Notes: generated by a model from the letters alone, not told the origin. Numbered from the stretch's first letter, positions 28,723-39,355 are shown. The stretch: DNA of 64,000 nucleotides from Bradyrhizobium iriomotense (GCF_030160715.1 NZ_BSOW01000009.1:124001-188000), one strand, 5' to 3'. A program made the numbers and translations.

Positions 28723-29490
28723 GTGCTGGAAGTTCGCGGGCTGGTGAAACGTTTTGGCGGCTTCACGGCCGTCAACAACGTCTCCTTCAAGGTCGATCAG
28801 GGCGAGATTCTCGGCCTGATCGGCCCCAACGGCTCCGGCAAGAGCACCATCTTCAACATGCTGTCGGGCACGCTGACCCCGACAGCCGGCTCGATCGTGT
28901 TCGCGGGAACGGAGATCGCGGGGCTCGCGCCACATCGGATCATCAATCGCGGCATCGGCCGTACCTTCCAGATCCCGCGGCCGTTTCGCCGCCTGACGAT
29001 GTTCGAGAACGTCGCGCTCGCCGGCTATTACGGGCAAGGTCGGCACAGCCGCGCCAAGGCTGAAGAGGCAGCGGAGCGCGCGCTCGCCATGGTTGGTCTG
29101 TCGACCGATCGGCATGCGAACGTCGATGGCCTGGGTGCCGCAGGGCTGAAGAAGCTCGAACTGGCAAAGGCGCTCGCCACGGGACCAAAGCTGCTGCTCG
29201 CCGATGAAAGCCTCGGTGGCCTTGATGAAGCCGAGATGGACCAGGCCGCCGACATGCTGCGAAAGATCCGCGACGATCTCGGCATCACCATCATCTGGGT
29301 CGAGCACATCATGGGCGTGTTGATGCGCGTGGTCGATCGCGTGATGGTGCTCGATCACGGCGAGAAGATTTCGGAGGGGCTGCCGAGCGCAGTCGCCAGC
29401 GACGTGCGGGTGATCGAGGTCTATCTCGGCACCGACGCCGAGACCACGCAAGCCGCGGCCGCCGAAGCGCGCCGCCGCGCCGGAGGGTAG
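28723..29490 (+). CDS. livG: Liv-type ABC transporter ATP-binding protein LivG
   Basis: 255 residues. Walker A GPNGSGKST, LivG-specific NRGIGRTFQIPRPFRRLT, H-loop WVEHIM. The signature motif is atypical (LGAAGLKKLELAKAL in place of LSxGQ) and Walker B reads LLLADESLGGLDEAE rather than LLDEPxAGL; the catalytic Asp-Glu is kept. One of two ATPases of the importer. Confidence 0.9.
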   Translation: MLEVRGLVKRFGGFTAVNNVSFKVDQGEILGLIGPNGSGKSTIFNMLSGTLTPTAGSIVFAGTEIAGLAPHRIINRGIGRTFQIPRPFRRLTMFENVALAGYYGQGRHSRAKAEEAAERALAMVGLSTDRHANVDGLGAAGLKKLELAKALATGPKLLLADESLGGLDEAEMDQAADMLRKIRDDLGITIIWVEHIMGVLMRVVDRVMVLDHGEKISEGLPSAVASDVRVIEVYLGTDAETTQAAAAEARRRAGG

Positions 29491-29493
29491 ACC

Positions 29494-30198
<705 letters not shown>

Positions 30199-30212
30199 GG
30201 GCGGGTGGGCGC

Positions 30213-31094
30213 ATGCAGGCATTTCTCGATATCTTCGACATCTATTTGCTGGAGGCCGTGATCAACGGGATCCTGCTCGGCGGCGTGCTGGCGCTGCTCG
30301 CGCTCGGGCTGAACCTGATCTTCGGCGTCATCGACGTGACCTGGATCTGTTACGCCGAGCTCGTGATGATCGGCATGTACGCCATGTATTTCATGGTCCA
30401 GTACTACGGCGTCAGTTATTTCATCGCCGCGCCCTTCACCATCCTTCTGGTCGCGCTGCTCGGCGCGGCGCTGCACTATCTCGTGATCGCGCCGCTCTTG
30501 ACCGCGCCGCCGATCAACCAGTTGCTTGCAACCGGCGGCGTGCTGTTCGTGCTCCAGAGCTTCGCCACCGTCGCCTTCGGCATCGATTTCCGAAATCTCG
30601 GCATCCGCCTGCCCGTGCTCGCGTTCGGCGACATGAATTTCAGCTATGCCCGGCTGTTGTCCTTCATTGCGGCGCTGGTCGGAATGGTCGCCGTCTATCT
30701 GTTCATGACGCGCACCTTCACCGGAACGGCGATCCGCGCCATCTCGCAGGACCGCCAGATCATGGCGCTGATGGGTGTCGATACCAAGAGGATCTACATC
30801 ATCACCTCGGCGCTTGGCGGCGCGCTCGCTGGCCTCGCCGCCTGCCTCCTGGTGCTGCAATATGACGTGCATCCCTTCGTCGGCCTGTCGTTCGGGCCGA
30901 TCACCTTCCTGATCTGCGTGCTTGGGGGCCTCGGTAATTTCATCGGCGGCTTCATCGCCTCCTTCGTCTTCGCGGAGATCATTTCGCTCGGCGGCCTGTT
31001 CTCCGACCTCGAATGGGGCTACGTGCTGGCGTTCGCCTTCTTCATCGTCATGATGTTCATCCGGCCCGCCGGCCTGCTCGCGAGGCGCAGATGA
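30213..31094 (+). CDS. livH: Liv-type ABC transporter permease LivH
   Basis: 293 residues from ATG 30213; the frame extends upstream only as an antisense-like shadow of livF. About eight membrane segments beginning NGILLGGVLALLALGLNLIF, the LivH hallmark, and DRQIMALMGVDTKRIY as the ATPase-contact loop. Overlaps livM by four bases. Confidence 0.92.
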   Translation: MQAFLDIFDIYLLEAVINGILLGGVLALLALGLNLIFGVIDVTWICYAELVMIGMYAMYFMVQYYGVSYFIAAPFTILLVALLGAALHYLVIAPLLTAPPINQLLATGGVLFVLQSFATVAFGIDFRNLGIRLPVLAFGDMNFSYARLLSFIAALVGMVAVYLFMTRTFTGTAIRAISQDRQIMALMGVDTKRIYIITSALGGALAGLAACLLVLQYDVHPFVGLSFGPITFLICVLGGLGNFIGGFIASFVFAEIISLGGLFSDLEWGYVLAFAFFIVMMFIRPAGLLARRR

Positions 31095-32074
31095 CGAGAC
31101 AGGCGCATCTTGCTGCATGGGCAGTCGGGCTTGCGGCACTCGTCATGCTGCCGTTCGTCTATCGCGATCCCTATCACCTGCATATCCTGGTGCTGATCCT
31201 GATCTGGTCGTTCGCCTACACGTCCTGGTCGATGATGGGGCGGTTCGGCCTGGTGTCGCTCGGCCATGGCGGCTTCATGGGGATCGGCGCCTATGTCACC
31301 GCGCTGTTGTGGAATCATCTGGGGTTGTCGCCCTGGGTCGGCATCCCCGTCAGCATGGTTGCGGCCGGTGCGCTGGCGCTGATCGTCGGCTATCCCTGCT
31401 TCCGCTTCCGGATCACCGGGCACTATTTCGTTCTGGTGACCCTGGCGCTGTCAGGCATCGTGCTCCAGGTCATTACCGCGACACGCGACTGGACCGGCGG
31501 CTCGCTCGGCTATACGCCCAACCGCGCAACGGGCAACAAGCTCTGGGCGCTCCAGTTCGATGACAAGACGACCTGGTATCTGGTCGCGCTTGCGGTCTGG
31601 GTCGTGGGGCTCGTGGTCTGGCACTGGATCGATCGCAGCATGAGCCGCTACGCGCTGGAGGCGATCTCGGAGGACGAGGACGCTGCGGCCGCCGCGGGCG
31701 TCGACGTCACCGCGGAGAAGCTGAAGATCACGTTGATCAGCGCACTGATGACGGCACTAGCCGGTGCGATCTACTGCCAGTACCAGATGTTCATCACGCC
31801 CGACACCGTGAGCGGCATCGCCGTGTCGCTCCAGATGGTGTTCGCAGCGATCGTCGGCGGCCTGTTCGTCTCGCTCGGGCCGACGGTCGGCGCCATCATC
31901 ACCATCCTGCTCGCCGAAAGCTTGCGCATCGGATTTGGAACCAGGGCCGTCGGCTGGGACAACCTCGTCTATGGCGTGCTGCTCGTCCTCTTCATCATAT
32001 TCCTCCCCAAGGGCATTCTTGGTAGCCTGCTCGAACGATTGAAACCGCAACGCAAACCATCTCCGAGCTCATGA
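31091..32074 (+). CDS. livM: Liv-type ABC transporter permease LivM
   Basis: 327 residues from ATG 31091 (ATGA overlap with livH). About nine membrane segments with the LivM motif GRFGLVSLGHGGFMGIGAYV and contact loop ISEDEDAAAAAGVDVTAEKL. Stop overlaps the PPK2 start by four bases (32071-32074), which couples the transporter to a kinase gene. Confidence 0.92.
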   Translation: MTRQAHLAAWAVGLAALVMLPFVYRDPYHLHILVLILIWSFAYTSWSMMGRFGLVSLGHGGFMGIGAYVTALLWNHLGLSPWVGIPVSMVAAGALALIVGYPCFRFRITGHYFVLVTLALSGIVLQVITATRDWTGGSLGYTPNRATGNKLWALQFDDKTTWYLVALAVWVVGLVVWHWIDRSMSRYALEAISEDEDAAAAAGVDVTAEKLKITLISALMTALAGAIYCQYQMFITPDTVSGIAVSLQMVFAAIVGGLFVSLGPTVGAIITILLAESLRIGFGTRAVGWDNLVYGVLLVLFIIFLPKGILGSLLERLKPQRKPSPSS

Positions 32075-33000
32075 ACAAGAAACCCGCCAAAACGCTCGCC
32101 GCAGAGCTCGCCAAATTCATCACGCCCTTCCGTTACGACGGTTCGGGCAAATTTCACCTGAAGGAGCACAAGACGAACGAGAAGGGTGATCTCGACAAGG
32201 ACGAGGGACAGAAGATCCTTGAGGCCAACAAGAAACATCTCGCGGACTTCCAGGAGAGGCTTTATGCGCAGGACCGCTGGTCGGTCCTGATCATTTTCCA
32301 GGGCATGGATGCCTCCGGCAAGGACAGCGCGATCAAGGCGTTGTTCGAAGGTATCAACCCGCAGGGCTGCGAGGTCACTGCGTTCAAGCAGCCGACCAGC
32401 CACGAGCTCGACCATGATTTTCTCTGGCGCCACGTGGTCGCGCTGCCGGCGCGCGGCCATATCGGAATTTTCAACCGGTCACATTACGAGGAATGCCTGG
32501 TGACCCGCGTGCATCCGGAGATCCTCGCCAAGGAAAAGCTGCCGCCGGGGCTCGTCACCAAGAACATCTGGCGCGAGCGCTTCGAGGACATTTCCGCCTT
32601 TGAGCGCTACCTCGCGCGCAATGGCACCGTGGTCCTGAAATTCTTCCTCAATATTTCCAGGGAGGAGCAGCGCCAGCGCTTCCTCGATCGGCTGGAGGAC
32701 CGTTCCAAGCAGTGGAAGTTCTCGATGGACGACATCAAGGAGCGCGCGCTGTGGCCGCGCTACCAGGCGGTGTATCAGGACATCGTCCGGCACACCGCCA
32801 CGACCCATGCACCCTGGTATGTCGTTCCCGCCGACCACAAATGGTTCGCGCGTGTCGTGATCGGATCCGTCATGGTCGCCGCGCTTGAGCGGCTCGATCT
32901 GCGGTTTCCTCGCGCCGACAGGGCCTCGCTCGGTGAGTTCGAGGCGGTGCGGGAAGCTCTGGAGCGTGAAGCGAAGGGAGGCAGCAGGCGCGCAAAGTGA
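32071..33000 (+). CDS. Polyphosphate kinase 2 family protein
   Basis: 309 residues. PPK2 P-loop GMDASGKDS at residues 78-86, Walker B/lid region IGIFNRSHYEE (132-141) and the RFLDRLEDRSKQWKFS lid. PPK2 enzymes use polyphosphate to phosphorylate nucleotides (AMP, ADP, GDP), or the reverse. Overlaps livM upstream and the patatin gene downstream by four bases each, so it belongs to the Liv operon at the translation level. The class (mono- or diphosphate) cannot be fixed by eye. Confidence 0.9.
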   Translation: MNKKPAKTLAAELAKFITPFRYDGSGKFHLKEHKTNEKGDLDKDEGQKILEANKKHLADFQERLYAQDRWSVLIIFQGMDASGKDSAIKALFEGINPQGCEVTAFKQPTSHELDHDFLWRHVVALPARGHIGIFNRSHYEECLVTRVHPEILAKEKLPPGLVTKNIWRERFEDISAFERYLARNGTVVLKFFLNISREEQRQRFLDRLEDRSKQWKFSMDDIKERALWPRYQAVYQDIVRHTATTHAPWYVVPADHKWFARVVIGSVMVAALERLDLRFPRADRASLGEFEAVREALEREAKGGSRRAK

Positions 33001-34034
33001 AAGATGGACGTACCACGAACGTGAAGAACGTCAACTTCGCGCTACAGGGCGGCGGGGCGCACGGCGCGTTCGTGTGGGGCGTCCTCGACCTCGTGCTGGA
33101 GGATGGACGGCTCGCGATCGAGGCGATCAGTGCGACCAGCGCCGGCGCGATGAATGCGGTGGCGATGGCCTCGGGCATGGCGCATGGCGGCAATGAGGCT
33201 GCGCGGGAGAATCTGCACCAGTTCTGGTACGAGGTTTCTCGCATGGACATGGTGTATGACTTCTTCTCGCCCCTCAATCAGTGGATTCAGGCGCTCAAGC
33301 TGCCTCCGGAATACCATCCAGTCCATTCTTTCATCCATACCCTGACGCATACGGTTCCGCCGAACCTGCTCAATCCCTTCCATTTCAATCCGCTGCGTTC
33401 GCTCTTGCAGCGCGTCGTCGACTTCGACCATCTCAATTCCTCGCCGGACGCGCCGCAGCTTTTTCTCAACGCCACCAATCTCCGGACCGGCAAGATCAAG
33501 GTGTTCCAGACGCCGCTGCTGAGCGCGGACGCAGTGCTCGCCTCGGCGTGCCTGCCACCCTATTTCCAGGCAGTCGAAATCGACGGCGAGCATTATTGGG
33601 ACGGCGGCTATCTCGGCAATCCCGCGATCTTTCCCTTGATCTATCGCAAGGGCAGCCACGACGTCATCATCGTGCAGGTGACCGCGATCCGGCGCGACGA
33701 ATTGCCGGCGAGCGCCGCCGACGTACTCCACCGCATCAACGAGATCAGCTTCAACTCGTCATTAATGCGCGAGATGCGCGCGATCGCCTTCGCGACGCGG
33801 CTGATCGACAGCGGCGAGCTGGACAAGGACAAGCACAGCCGCATGTTCATGCACTGGATCGGCAACGACCAGCTGATGTCGCAGCTCGGGACTGCGACGC
33901 AATTCCACCCGGAATGGAGCCTGTTGTGCCGGTTGCGCGACGAAGGCCGCGAGGCGGCGCGAAGCTGGCTCGACAGGCACTTTGACCAGATCGGCAATGC
34001 CTCGACCGTCGATCTGACCGAGATGTTTCTCTGA
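32997..34034 (+). CDS. Patatin-like phospholipase family protein
   Basis: 345 residues from GTG 32997, overlapping the PPK2 stop (GTGA). Oxyanion hole QGGGAHGAF (residues 17-25), nucleophile Ser48 in ATSAGAMNA, and catalytic Asp202 in WDGGYLGNP. The usual Gly two before the Ser is Ala here; the dyad itself is intact. Probably hydrolyses acyl esters of lipids or polyhydroxyalkanoate-like substrates in the cytoplasm. The pairing with PPK2 downstream of an uptake system is unexplained. Confidence 0.88.
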   Translation: MKDGRTTNVKNVNFALQGGGAHGAFVWGVLDLVLEDGRLAIEAISATSAGAMNAVAMASGMAHGGNEAARENLHQFWYEVSRMDMVYDFFSPLNQWIQALKLPPEYHPVHSFIHTLTHTVPPNLLNPFHFNPLRSLLQRVVDFDHLNSSPDAPQLFLNATNLRTGKIKVFQTPLLSADAVLASACLPPYFQAVEIDGEHYWDGGYLGNPAIFPLIYRKGSHDVIIVQVTAIRRDELPASAADVLHRINEISFNSSLMREMRAIAFATRLIDSGELDKDKHSRMFMHWIGNDQLMSQLGTATQFHPEWSLLCRLRDEGREAARSWLDRHFDQIGNASTVDLTEMFL

Positions 34035-34035
34035 G

Positions 34036-34060
34036 CCCTCCCTGCAACTGCAGGGAAGGG
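34036..34060. terminator. Hairpin between convergent genes
   Basis: TCCCTGC-AACT-GCAGGGA (34039-34056) extended by outer CCC/GGG. It lies just after the patatin stop and 18 bases before the convergent MBL-fold stop, so it could terminate from either side; T tracts are weak. Confidence 0.5.
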
Positions 34061-34077
34061 CGGAGAGGTCGTTTCGG

Positions 34078-34968
34078 TTAATAGCCGCGGCCCCACCAGT
34101 AGCAGAAGCGCTCGACGTTGGCGGCAAGGCCGTTCTCGTAGTTCGCCCACTTCTCGTATTTCGGCAGCTTGACCTCCTTCATCGCGGTGTCGAAGCATTT
34201 GCCGCCGTCCGCGGCCTTCTTTACCTCGGCGGAGAGATCTTCCATGTAGGCGATGTCGTCCTGCACGTCCTTCTTGGTGCCGAGGCGTCCGCCGGCATAG
34301 GGGTGGCCGGGAATCATCCGCTCCCAGTCCAGCGAGGCAAGCTTCTTCATCGAGGCGATATATTCCAGCGGCGAAGCATTGTCGGGGATGTTGCGGAACT
34401 GGATGGACTCGATCGGCGCGAAATCGACGACGAAGACCAGCTTCTCCTTCGGCAGCCGCATCACCAGCGAATTGTCCGAATGGTTGCGGCCGACATAGAC
34501 CAGCTCGAGCGTGGTGCCGCCGAGCGTGATGGTCTTCTTGTCGTCGACGACCTGGTCCGGCATCACGACATCGGCCAGCAGCGCGTTCTGCTTCTTCAAT
34601 TCGAGCCAGCGCTCCTTCAGCCGCCGGTGCGCGATGAAGGTGGCGCCGAGGTCCTTGAACGCCTGGCCGCCAGCGGCGTGGTCGTAGTGATGGTGGCTGT
34701 AGATGACGTATTTGATCGGCTTGTCGCTGACGGCCTTGATGGCGTCGATATAGGGCTTTGCGGGACGCTCATACGAGATCGGATCGGTGGCGATCACGCC
34801 CTGCGGGGTCACGACGAACATCGACTGGTGACCGCCGTAGCGGAAGATGTAGACGTTCTCGGTGCCCTCGACCTTCCTGGTCGAGACCTGTGGGGGATTT
34901 TGTGCGGACGCGGAGCCAATTGCGGTGAAGATCGCGGCAAGGACAATGAGGCGATGGACGATTTTCAT
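34078..34968 (-). CDS. Exported MBL-fold metallohydrolase
   Basis: 296 residues from ATG at 34968 (the open frame to 35172 precedes a good signal peptide). Signal peptide about 1-22, cleavage SASAQ. Zinc-binding motif HHHYDH at residues 92-97 (H-x-H-x-D-H), further ligands in GRNHSDN and PGHPYAGG. Class-B-like lactamase fold but not recognisable as a true beta-lactamase; likely a periplasmic hydrolase of unknown substrate. Confidence 0.85.
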   Translation of the reverse strand: MKIVHRLIVLAAIFTAIGSASAQNPPQVSTRKVEGTENVYIFRYGGHQSMFVVTPQGVIATDPISYERPAKPYIDAIKAVSDKPIKYVIYSHHHYDHAAGGQAFKDLGATFIAHRRLKERWLELKKQNALLADVVMPDQVVDDKKTITLGGTTLELVYVGRNHSDNSLVMRLPKEKLVFVVDFAPIESIQFRNIPDNASPLEYIASMKKLASLDWERMIPGHPYAGGRLGTKKDVQDDIAYMEDLSAEVKKAADGGKCFDTAMKEVKLPKYEKWANYENGLAANVERFCYWWGRGY

Positions 34969-35744
34969 GTGTGATTTTTCCGGCTGGGAATTGTGGTGCA
35001 TGCGAGCGGAAGATCTTGTCGACACAAACGCCGGCGGAACCAATTTATTCCGATCGCGGAACACGTGCTTCGGCGCTTCACATTTGCTCGCTGCGCCTCC
35101 GTTCCCGCTTGACAGTTTTATGTCGCGGGAGGAGCATGCTCGTGGTCGCCCAGCGCGACGCGTAACGTCCATGTCATGAGCAAGGGGAGGTCTATGACAC
35201 CACCTCCGCAGATCCAGCCGCGTTAAGTGCGACGGAGCTCGTTCGGACTATCGCATAGCGGCAAAATCCGCGAACGGCACGCCGGGTCAAGGTTAAGCGG
35301 GCTGCATCAGTGAGGCATGGCCCCTTACCTTCCCGGCGCTGTAATTTTGAGCCAACGAACGCATTGGACCAAGAGGTGAGGCCGTTGAGGCATCACAATA
35401 CGTGTTGTCAGACGGTCTTCTGCACGCCGAAGAGATCACCGAGCCATCGATAACAGACCGGCTGCTTGTCGCGCAGATTGCTGCGGTTGAACGGCAGGCG
35501 ATCGACATTGCCCCAAAGGTAAAGGCTCGCCGTCACCGCAAAGAGCTCCTGTATGTTCTTCACATAAGCGTCGGCTACGGCGCGGTTCCCGATTCATGCG
35601 CCGCAACAAATGCCAAGAGAAAGTCGCCCCGACAGCAAACTTCCGACACACGATCGGGGCGAATAGCGACGATCCGACATGACTCATACGCAAAGGCGGT
35701 GCCGGTTCCGACGCCGCCGTTGTAGCTATTTCCAGGGAATCATC
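34969..35744. other. Gene-free stretch of about 780 bases
   Basis: Lower GC than neighbours. A 107-residue frame at 35402-35725 exists but has no recognisable motif, no good ribosome site and atypical composition. No repeat family seen. It may hold promoters of the divergent MBL-fold and MscS genes or remnants of a lost gene. Confidence 0.45.
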
Positions 35745-38081
35745 GTGTCGCACAGGTTTTCTCCGGTCCTTCTCGCGACCTGCCTCTTTCTCGCAATCTC
35801 AGCTGTTTCCGGCGCTCGCGCCGAACCGCCTGTGCCCGCCACCGGCAGTGCTGCAACGCTGTCGCCAGAGCAGGCCCGGCGCGCGCTGGACACGCTGCAG
35901 GACGATCAGAAGCGTGCCCAGATGATCGACACGCTGCGCGCAATCGCCACCGTGTCCTCCGCCGAGCCGCAGGCGGCGCCTCCCGCTGCAGAACAGAAGT
36001 CGCCGGCTTCGCTGTCGGCGGACGGCCTCGGCGCGCAGCTCCTGCTGACGGTTTCGGAGGAGATCGGTGAGATCTCGCGTCAGGTCGCCGACATGGCGCG
36101 GACGATCACGCATTTTCCGGCGTTCTATTACTGGATCGTGCGGACGGCGAACGATCCCGCCGCCTACAACCTGCTGATCGAGATCGCATGGAAGCTGGCG
36201 CTGGTGTTCGGCTGCGCCTTCTGCGCCGAGTGGCTGATCTTCCGCCTGATCAGGCGTCCGGTCGCATTCCTGGAGGCGCGCGTGCCGCAGGCACCGCACG
36301 TGCTGACGCAGGCGTCTCCCATCATTGATCCGCCGTTGTCCGTGGCCGCCGAGCCCGAGCTGCATCGCCGCCATGCCAGTCTGGCCCGGGCCTGGCAGCT
36401 CCTGCTCCGTCTGCCCTTCGTGCTCGGCCGCCTCGCGATCGAATTGCTTCCGGTGTTCGTCTTTGTCGGCATCGCTACGACGTTGCTCGGCACCGAGATC
36501 GGCGAGCCGGCAACCGTCCGCCTCGTCATCCTCGCCGTCGTCAACGCCTACGCTTTCTCGCGAGGACTCATCTGTTTGATCCGGGCGCTGGCGGGGCCCT
36601 TCGGCCTGTTTCCGGTTCGCGCCGAGACCGCGGCCTATATCGAGATCTGGGCGCGGCGCATCGTCGGCGTTGGCGTGTCCGGCATCGCCTTTGCCAATGT
36701 AGCGCTGCTGCTCGGCCTGCATCGGGCCGGCTATGCGGCCTTGCTGCGCATGGTCATGCTGATCGTGCATCTCTTCATCGTGGTTATCATCCTGCAATGC
36801 CGCCGCCAGGTCGCCGATGCCATTCGCGCGCCCGCCGGCCGACAGGGCCTTGCGACAAGGGTGCGCAATCGCATTGCCAGTGTCTGGCATTATCTTGCTA
36901 TCGCGCTCGATCTCGCGCTCTGGGCCGTCTGGGCGCTCAACATTCGCAACGGTTATTCGCTGCTGCTTCAGTATTTCGTCGGCACCATCGCGGTTGCGCT
37001 GATCACGCGCGTTGCCATCATGGTGACGCTGAGCCTGATCGACCGCGGCTTCCGCATCAAGCCGGAGATCCTCCAGCGCTTTCCCGGTCTCGAGATCCGC
37101 GCCAACCGCTATCTGCCCCTGCTGCGCAAGATCGTCTCGGGCATCATCGCCTTTATCGGTTTCGTAGCCGTGCTGGAGGTCTGGGGCGTGGATGCCATCG
37201 TCTGGTTCTATGGCGGTCAGATCGGCAGCAGGCTTCTGTCCGCGGTCGCGACCATCGGCATTGCCGCCGGAATCGCGGCGGCGATCTGGGAAGCCAGCAA
37301 CGCGTTGATGGACCGGCAGGTCAACGTCCTGTCGCGCGACGGCCATTATGCCCGTGCGGCGCGTCTGCGCACGTTTCAACCGATGCTGCGGACGGCATTG
37401 CTCTGCCTGATTGCGACGGTCGTCGGTCTCACCGCGCTCAGCGAGATCGGCGTCAATGTCGCGCCGCTCCTGGCGGGGGCCGGCATCGTCGGTATCGCCA
37501 TCGGCTTCGGCTCGCAGAAGCTTGTGCAGGATCTCATCACCGGCCTGTTTCTTCTCCTGGAGAATACGGTCCAGGTCGGCGACACCGTCAGTGTGTCTGG
37601 ATTGACAGGGGTGGTCGAGAACGTCTCGATCCGCACTCTTCGCCTGCGGGCAGGGGATGGATCGCTGCACATCGTGCCGTTCAGCGCGGTGACCACCATC
37701 ACCAATTCAAGCCGTGGCGCGGGCAATGCATCAGTCAGCGTCAATGTCGCCTACAAGGAGGATACCGATCGCGCCGGACAAATCCTCAAGGACATCGTCG
37801 ATGACATGCGTCGGGAGGCGGAATTCCGTGCCGCGATCCGCGGCGATCTCGAGCTCTGGGGCATCGACAAGGTGGATGGTTCGATGGTGTCGATCGTCGG
37901 TCAGATCCGCTGCACCGACAGCGGCCGTTGGCCGGTTCAGCGCGAGTTCAATCGCCGCATGAAGCTGCGCTTCCAGGAAAACGGAATCGAGATCGCGTCC
38001 TCCGCCCAAACCATCCTGATGCAGATTGCCGCGCCAGCCGACACGGCCTCGAACCTGACCTTGCGGCGAGCGACCGGCTGA
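35745..38081 (+). CDS. Large mechanosensitive ion channel (MscS family)
   Basis: 778 residues from GTG 35745, which begins a clean signal peptide (SHRFSPVLLATCLFLAISA, cleavage GARA). An exported N-terminal region (to about 120) is followed by about ten or eleven membrane helices. The MscS core is at about 560-690: pore-lining helix LLAGAGIVGIAIGFGSQKLVQDLI and beta-domain ENTVQVGDTVSVSGLTGVVE, each conserved. MscK/YbiO-like architecture. Opens on osmotic downshift to release solutes. Confidence 0.9.
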   Translation: MSHRFSPVLLATCLFLAISAVSGARAEPPVPATGSAATLSPEQARRALDTLQDDQKRAQMIDTLRAIATVSSAEPQAAPPAAEQKSPASLSADGLGAQLLLTVSEEIGEISRQVADMARTITHFPAFYYWIVRTANDPAAYNLLIEIAWKLALVFGCAFCAEWLIFRLIRRPVAFLEARVPQAPHVLTQASPIIDPPLSVAAEPELHRRHASLARAWQLLLRLPFVLGRLAIELLPVFVFVGIATTLLGTEIGEPATVRLVILAVVNAYAFSRGLICLIRALAGPFGLFPVRAETAAYIEIWARRIVGVGVSGIAFANVALLLGLHRAGYAALLRMVMLIVHLFIVVIILQCRRQVADAIRAPAGRQGLATRVRNRIASVWHYLAIALDLALWAVWALNIRNGYSLLLQYFVGTIAVALITRVAIMVTLSLIDRGFRIKPEILQRFPGLEIRANRYLPLLRKIVSGIIAFIGFVAVLEVWGVDAIVWFYGGQIGSRLLSAVATIGIAAGIAAAIWEASNALMDRQVNVLSRDGHYARAARLRTFQPMLRTALLCLIATVVGLTALSEIGVNVAPLLAGAGIVGIAIGFGSQKLVQDLITGLFLLLENTVQVGDTVSVSGLTGVVENVSIRTLRLRAGDGSLHIVPFSAVTTITNSSRGAGNASVSVNVAYKEDTDRAGQILKDIVDDMRREAEFRAAIRGDLELWGIDKVDGSMVSIVGQIRCTDSGRWPVQREFNRRMKLRFQENGIEIASSAQTILMQIAAPADTASNLTLRRATG

Positions 38082-38174
38082 TTTTCGTCCTTGCCTCCTG
38101 GACGGCGACGTCGTTCACTTCTCTCCGCAAAACTGCCCGCAGGTCAACTGCGGACGGAAGCGAGAGGCTGGGGA

Positions 38175-39176
38175 ATGATGGGTGGATTGTCGGCCGGATT
38201 GCGCGGCTGGGTCACTGCGATTTGCGCACTGATCGGACTTGTTGCGTCCGCCGCACCAGGGACGACTCAGCCATTTCCGTCGCGGCCGATTACGCTGATG
38301 GTGCCCTTTGCGGCGGGCGGGCCGACCGACACGCTGGGGCGGATTCTCGCCGAACGGATGGCGGCCGATCTTCACGCAACGATCGTGGTCGAGAATGTGG
38401 TCGGCGCGTCCGGCAGCATCGCAGGCGCGCGCGTCGCGCGGGCTACGCCTGACGGCACCACGATCACCATCGGTCATTGGGGCACGCATGTGCTGAACGG
38501 GGCGGTCTACAAGCTCAGCTACGACGTGCTTGCCGATTTCGAACCGATCGCGCTGGTTGCCAGCGGGCCGCAACTCATCGTCGGCAGGAAGACTCTGGAG
38601 GCCGGCAATCTCAAGGAGCTGATCGCCTGGCTGAAGGACAACCCGAACAAGGCGTCCGCCGGGACGGCCGGCGCAGGCTCCGGCGCGCATGTCGCCGGCG
38701 TGTTCTTCAAGACGAGGACCGGTACCGAATTCCAGTTCGTGCCCTATCGGGGCGCGGGGCCGGCCATGATCGACCTCGTGGCCGGGCAGATCGACCTGAT
38801 GTTCGACCAGGCGTCGAATTCGCTGCCGCAGATCAAGAACGGCACGATCAAGGCGTTTGCGGTGACCTCGCCGACGCGGCTTGCCTCCGCGCCCGACATT
38901 CCGACGGTCGACGAAGCGGGCCTCCCCGGCCTCTACATTTCCTACTGGCACGGATTATGGGCGCCGAAGAACACGCCCAGGGACATCGTCGAGCGGCTCA
39001 ATGCGGCGATCGTCGCCGCGCTCGCCGATCCCACGGTCCGCCAGCGCTTTGCAGAACTCGGTCAGGAGATCCCGCCACGCGAGCAGCAGGCTCCCGCCAC
39101 ACTCGCAGCGTTCCAGAAAGCCGAGATCGACAAATGGTGGCGTATCGTAAGGATCGCCGACATCAAGGCGGAGTAG
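38175..39176 (+). CDS. Orphan Bug/TctC family substrate-binding protein
   Basis: 333 residues from ATG 38175 with GGGG close upstream; the frame back to 38091 is not needed. Signal peptide about 1-35. Bug motif PFPSRPITLMVPFAAGGPTD and family motifs GTHVLNGAVYKLSYD and PDIPTVDEAGLPGLY. No TctA or TctB gene is adjacent, as for many Bug proteins, which may share transporters or act in sensing. Paralogous to the protein at 805-1785. Confidence 0.88.
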   Translation: MMGGLSAGLRGWVTAICALIGLVASAAPGTTQPFPSRPITLMVPFAAGGPTDTLGRILAERMAADLHATIVVENVVGASGSIAGARVARATPDGTTITIGHWGTHVLNGAVYKLSYDVLADFEPIALVASGPQLIVGRKTLEAGNLKELIAWLKDNPNKASAGTAGAGSGAHVAGVFFKTRTGTEFQFVPYRGAGPAMIDLVAGQIDLMFDQASNSLPQIKNGTIKAFAVTSPTRLASAPDIPTVDEAGLPGLYISYWHGLWAPKNTPRDIVERLNAAIVAALADPTVRQRFAELGQEIPPREQQAPATLAAFQKAEIDKWWRIVRIADIKAE

Positions 39177-39355
39177 GGCGCGGCGTCAACTCTTGCGGCC
39201 GGCGCGATGCAGCGCCAGCCCGCATCATTCTTCATCATAACGTGCATCGCTGCGGTGCGAGATCACAATCGGGTCTTGACCTGTAACGTCCTTGATCTCA
39301 ATCGAGGGGTGGCCGACAATGTTCGTTCCGACATAAGAAACTCTTGGGGGAATTC

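Noticed and set aside
34078..34968. Beta-lactamase as the target of the BlaI-like system
   Set aside because: The MBL-fold protein lacks features of a true class B lactamase, is 6 kb away, and shows no copy of the 19-bp dyad in its upstream region.
35402..35725. 107-residue frame before the MscS gene
   Set aside because: No recognisable motif, no ribosome site, and it overlaps the likely MscS leader. Kept only as a note in the gene-free stretch.
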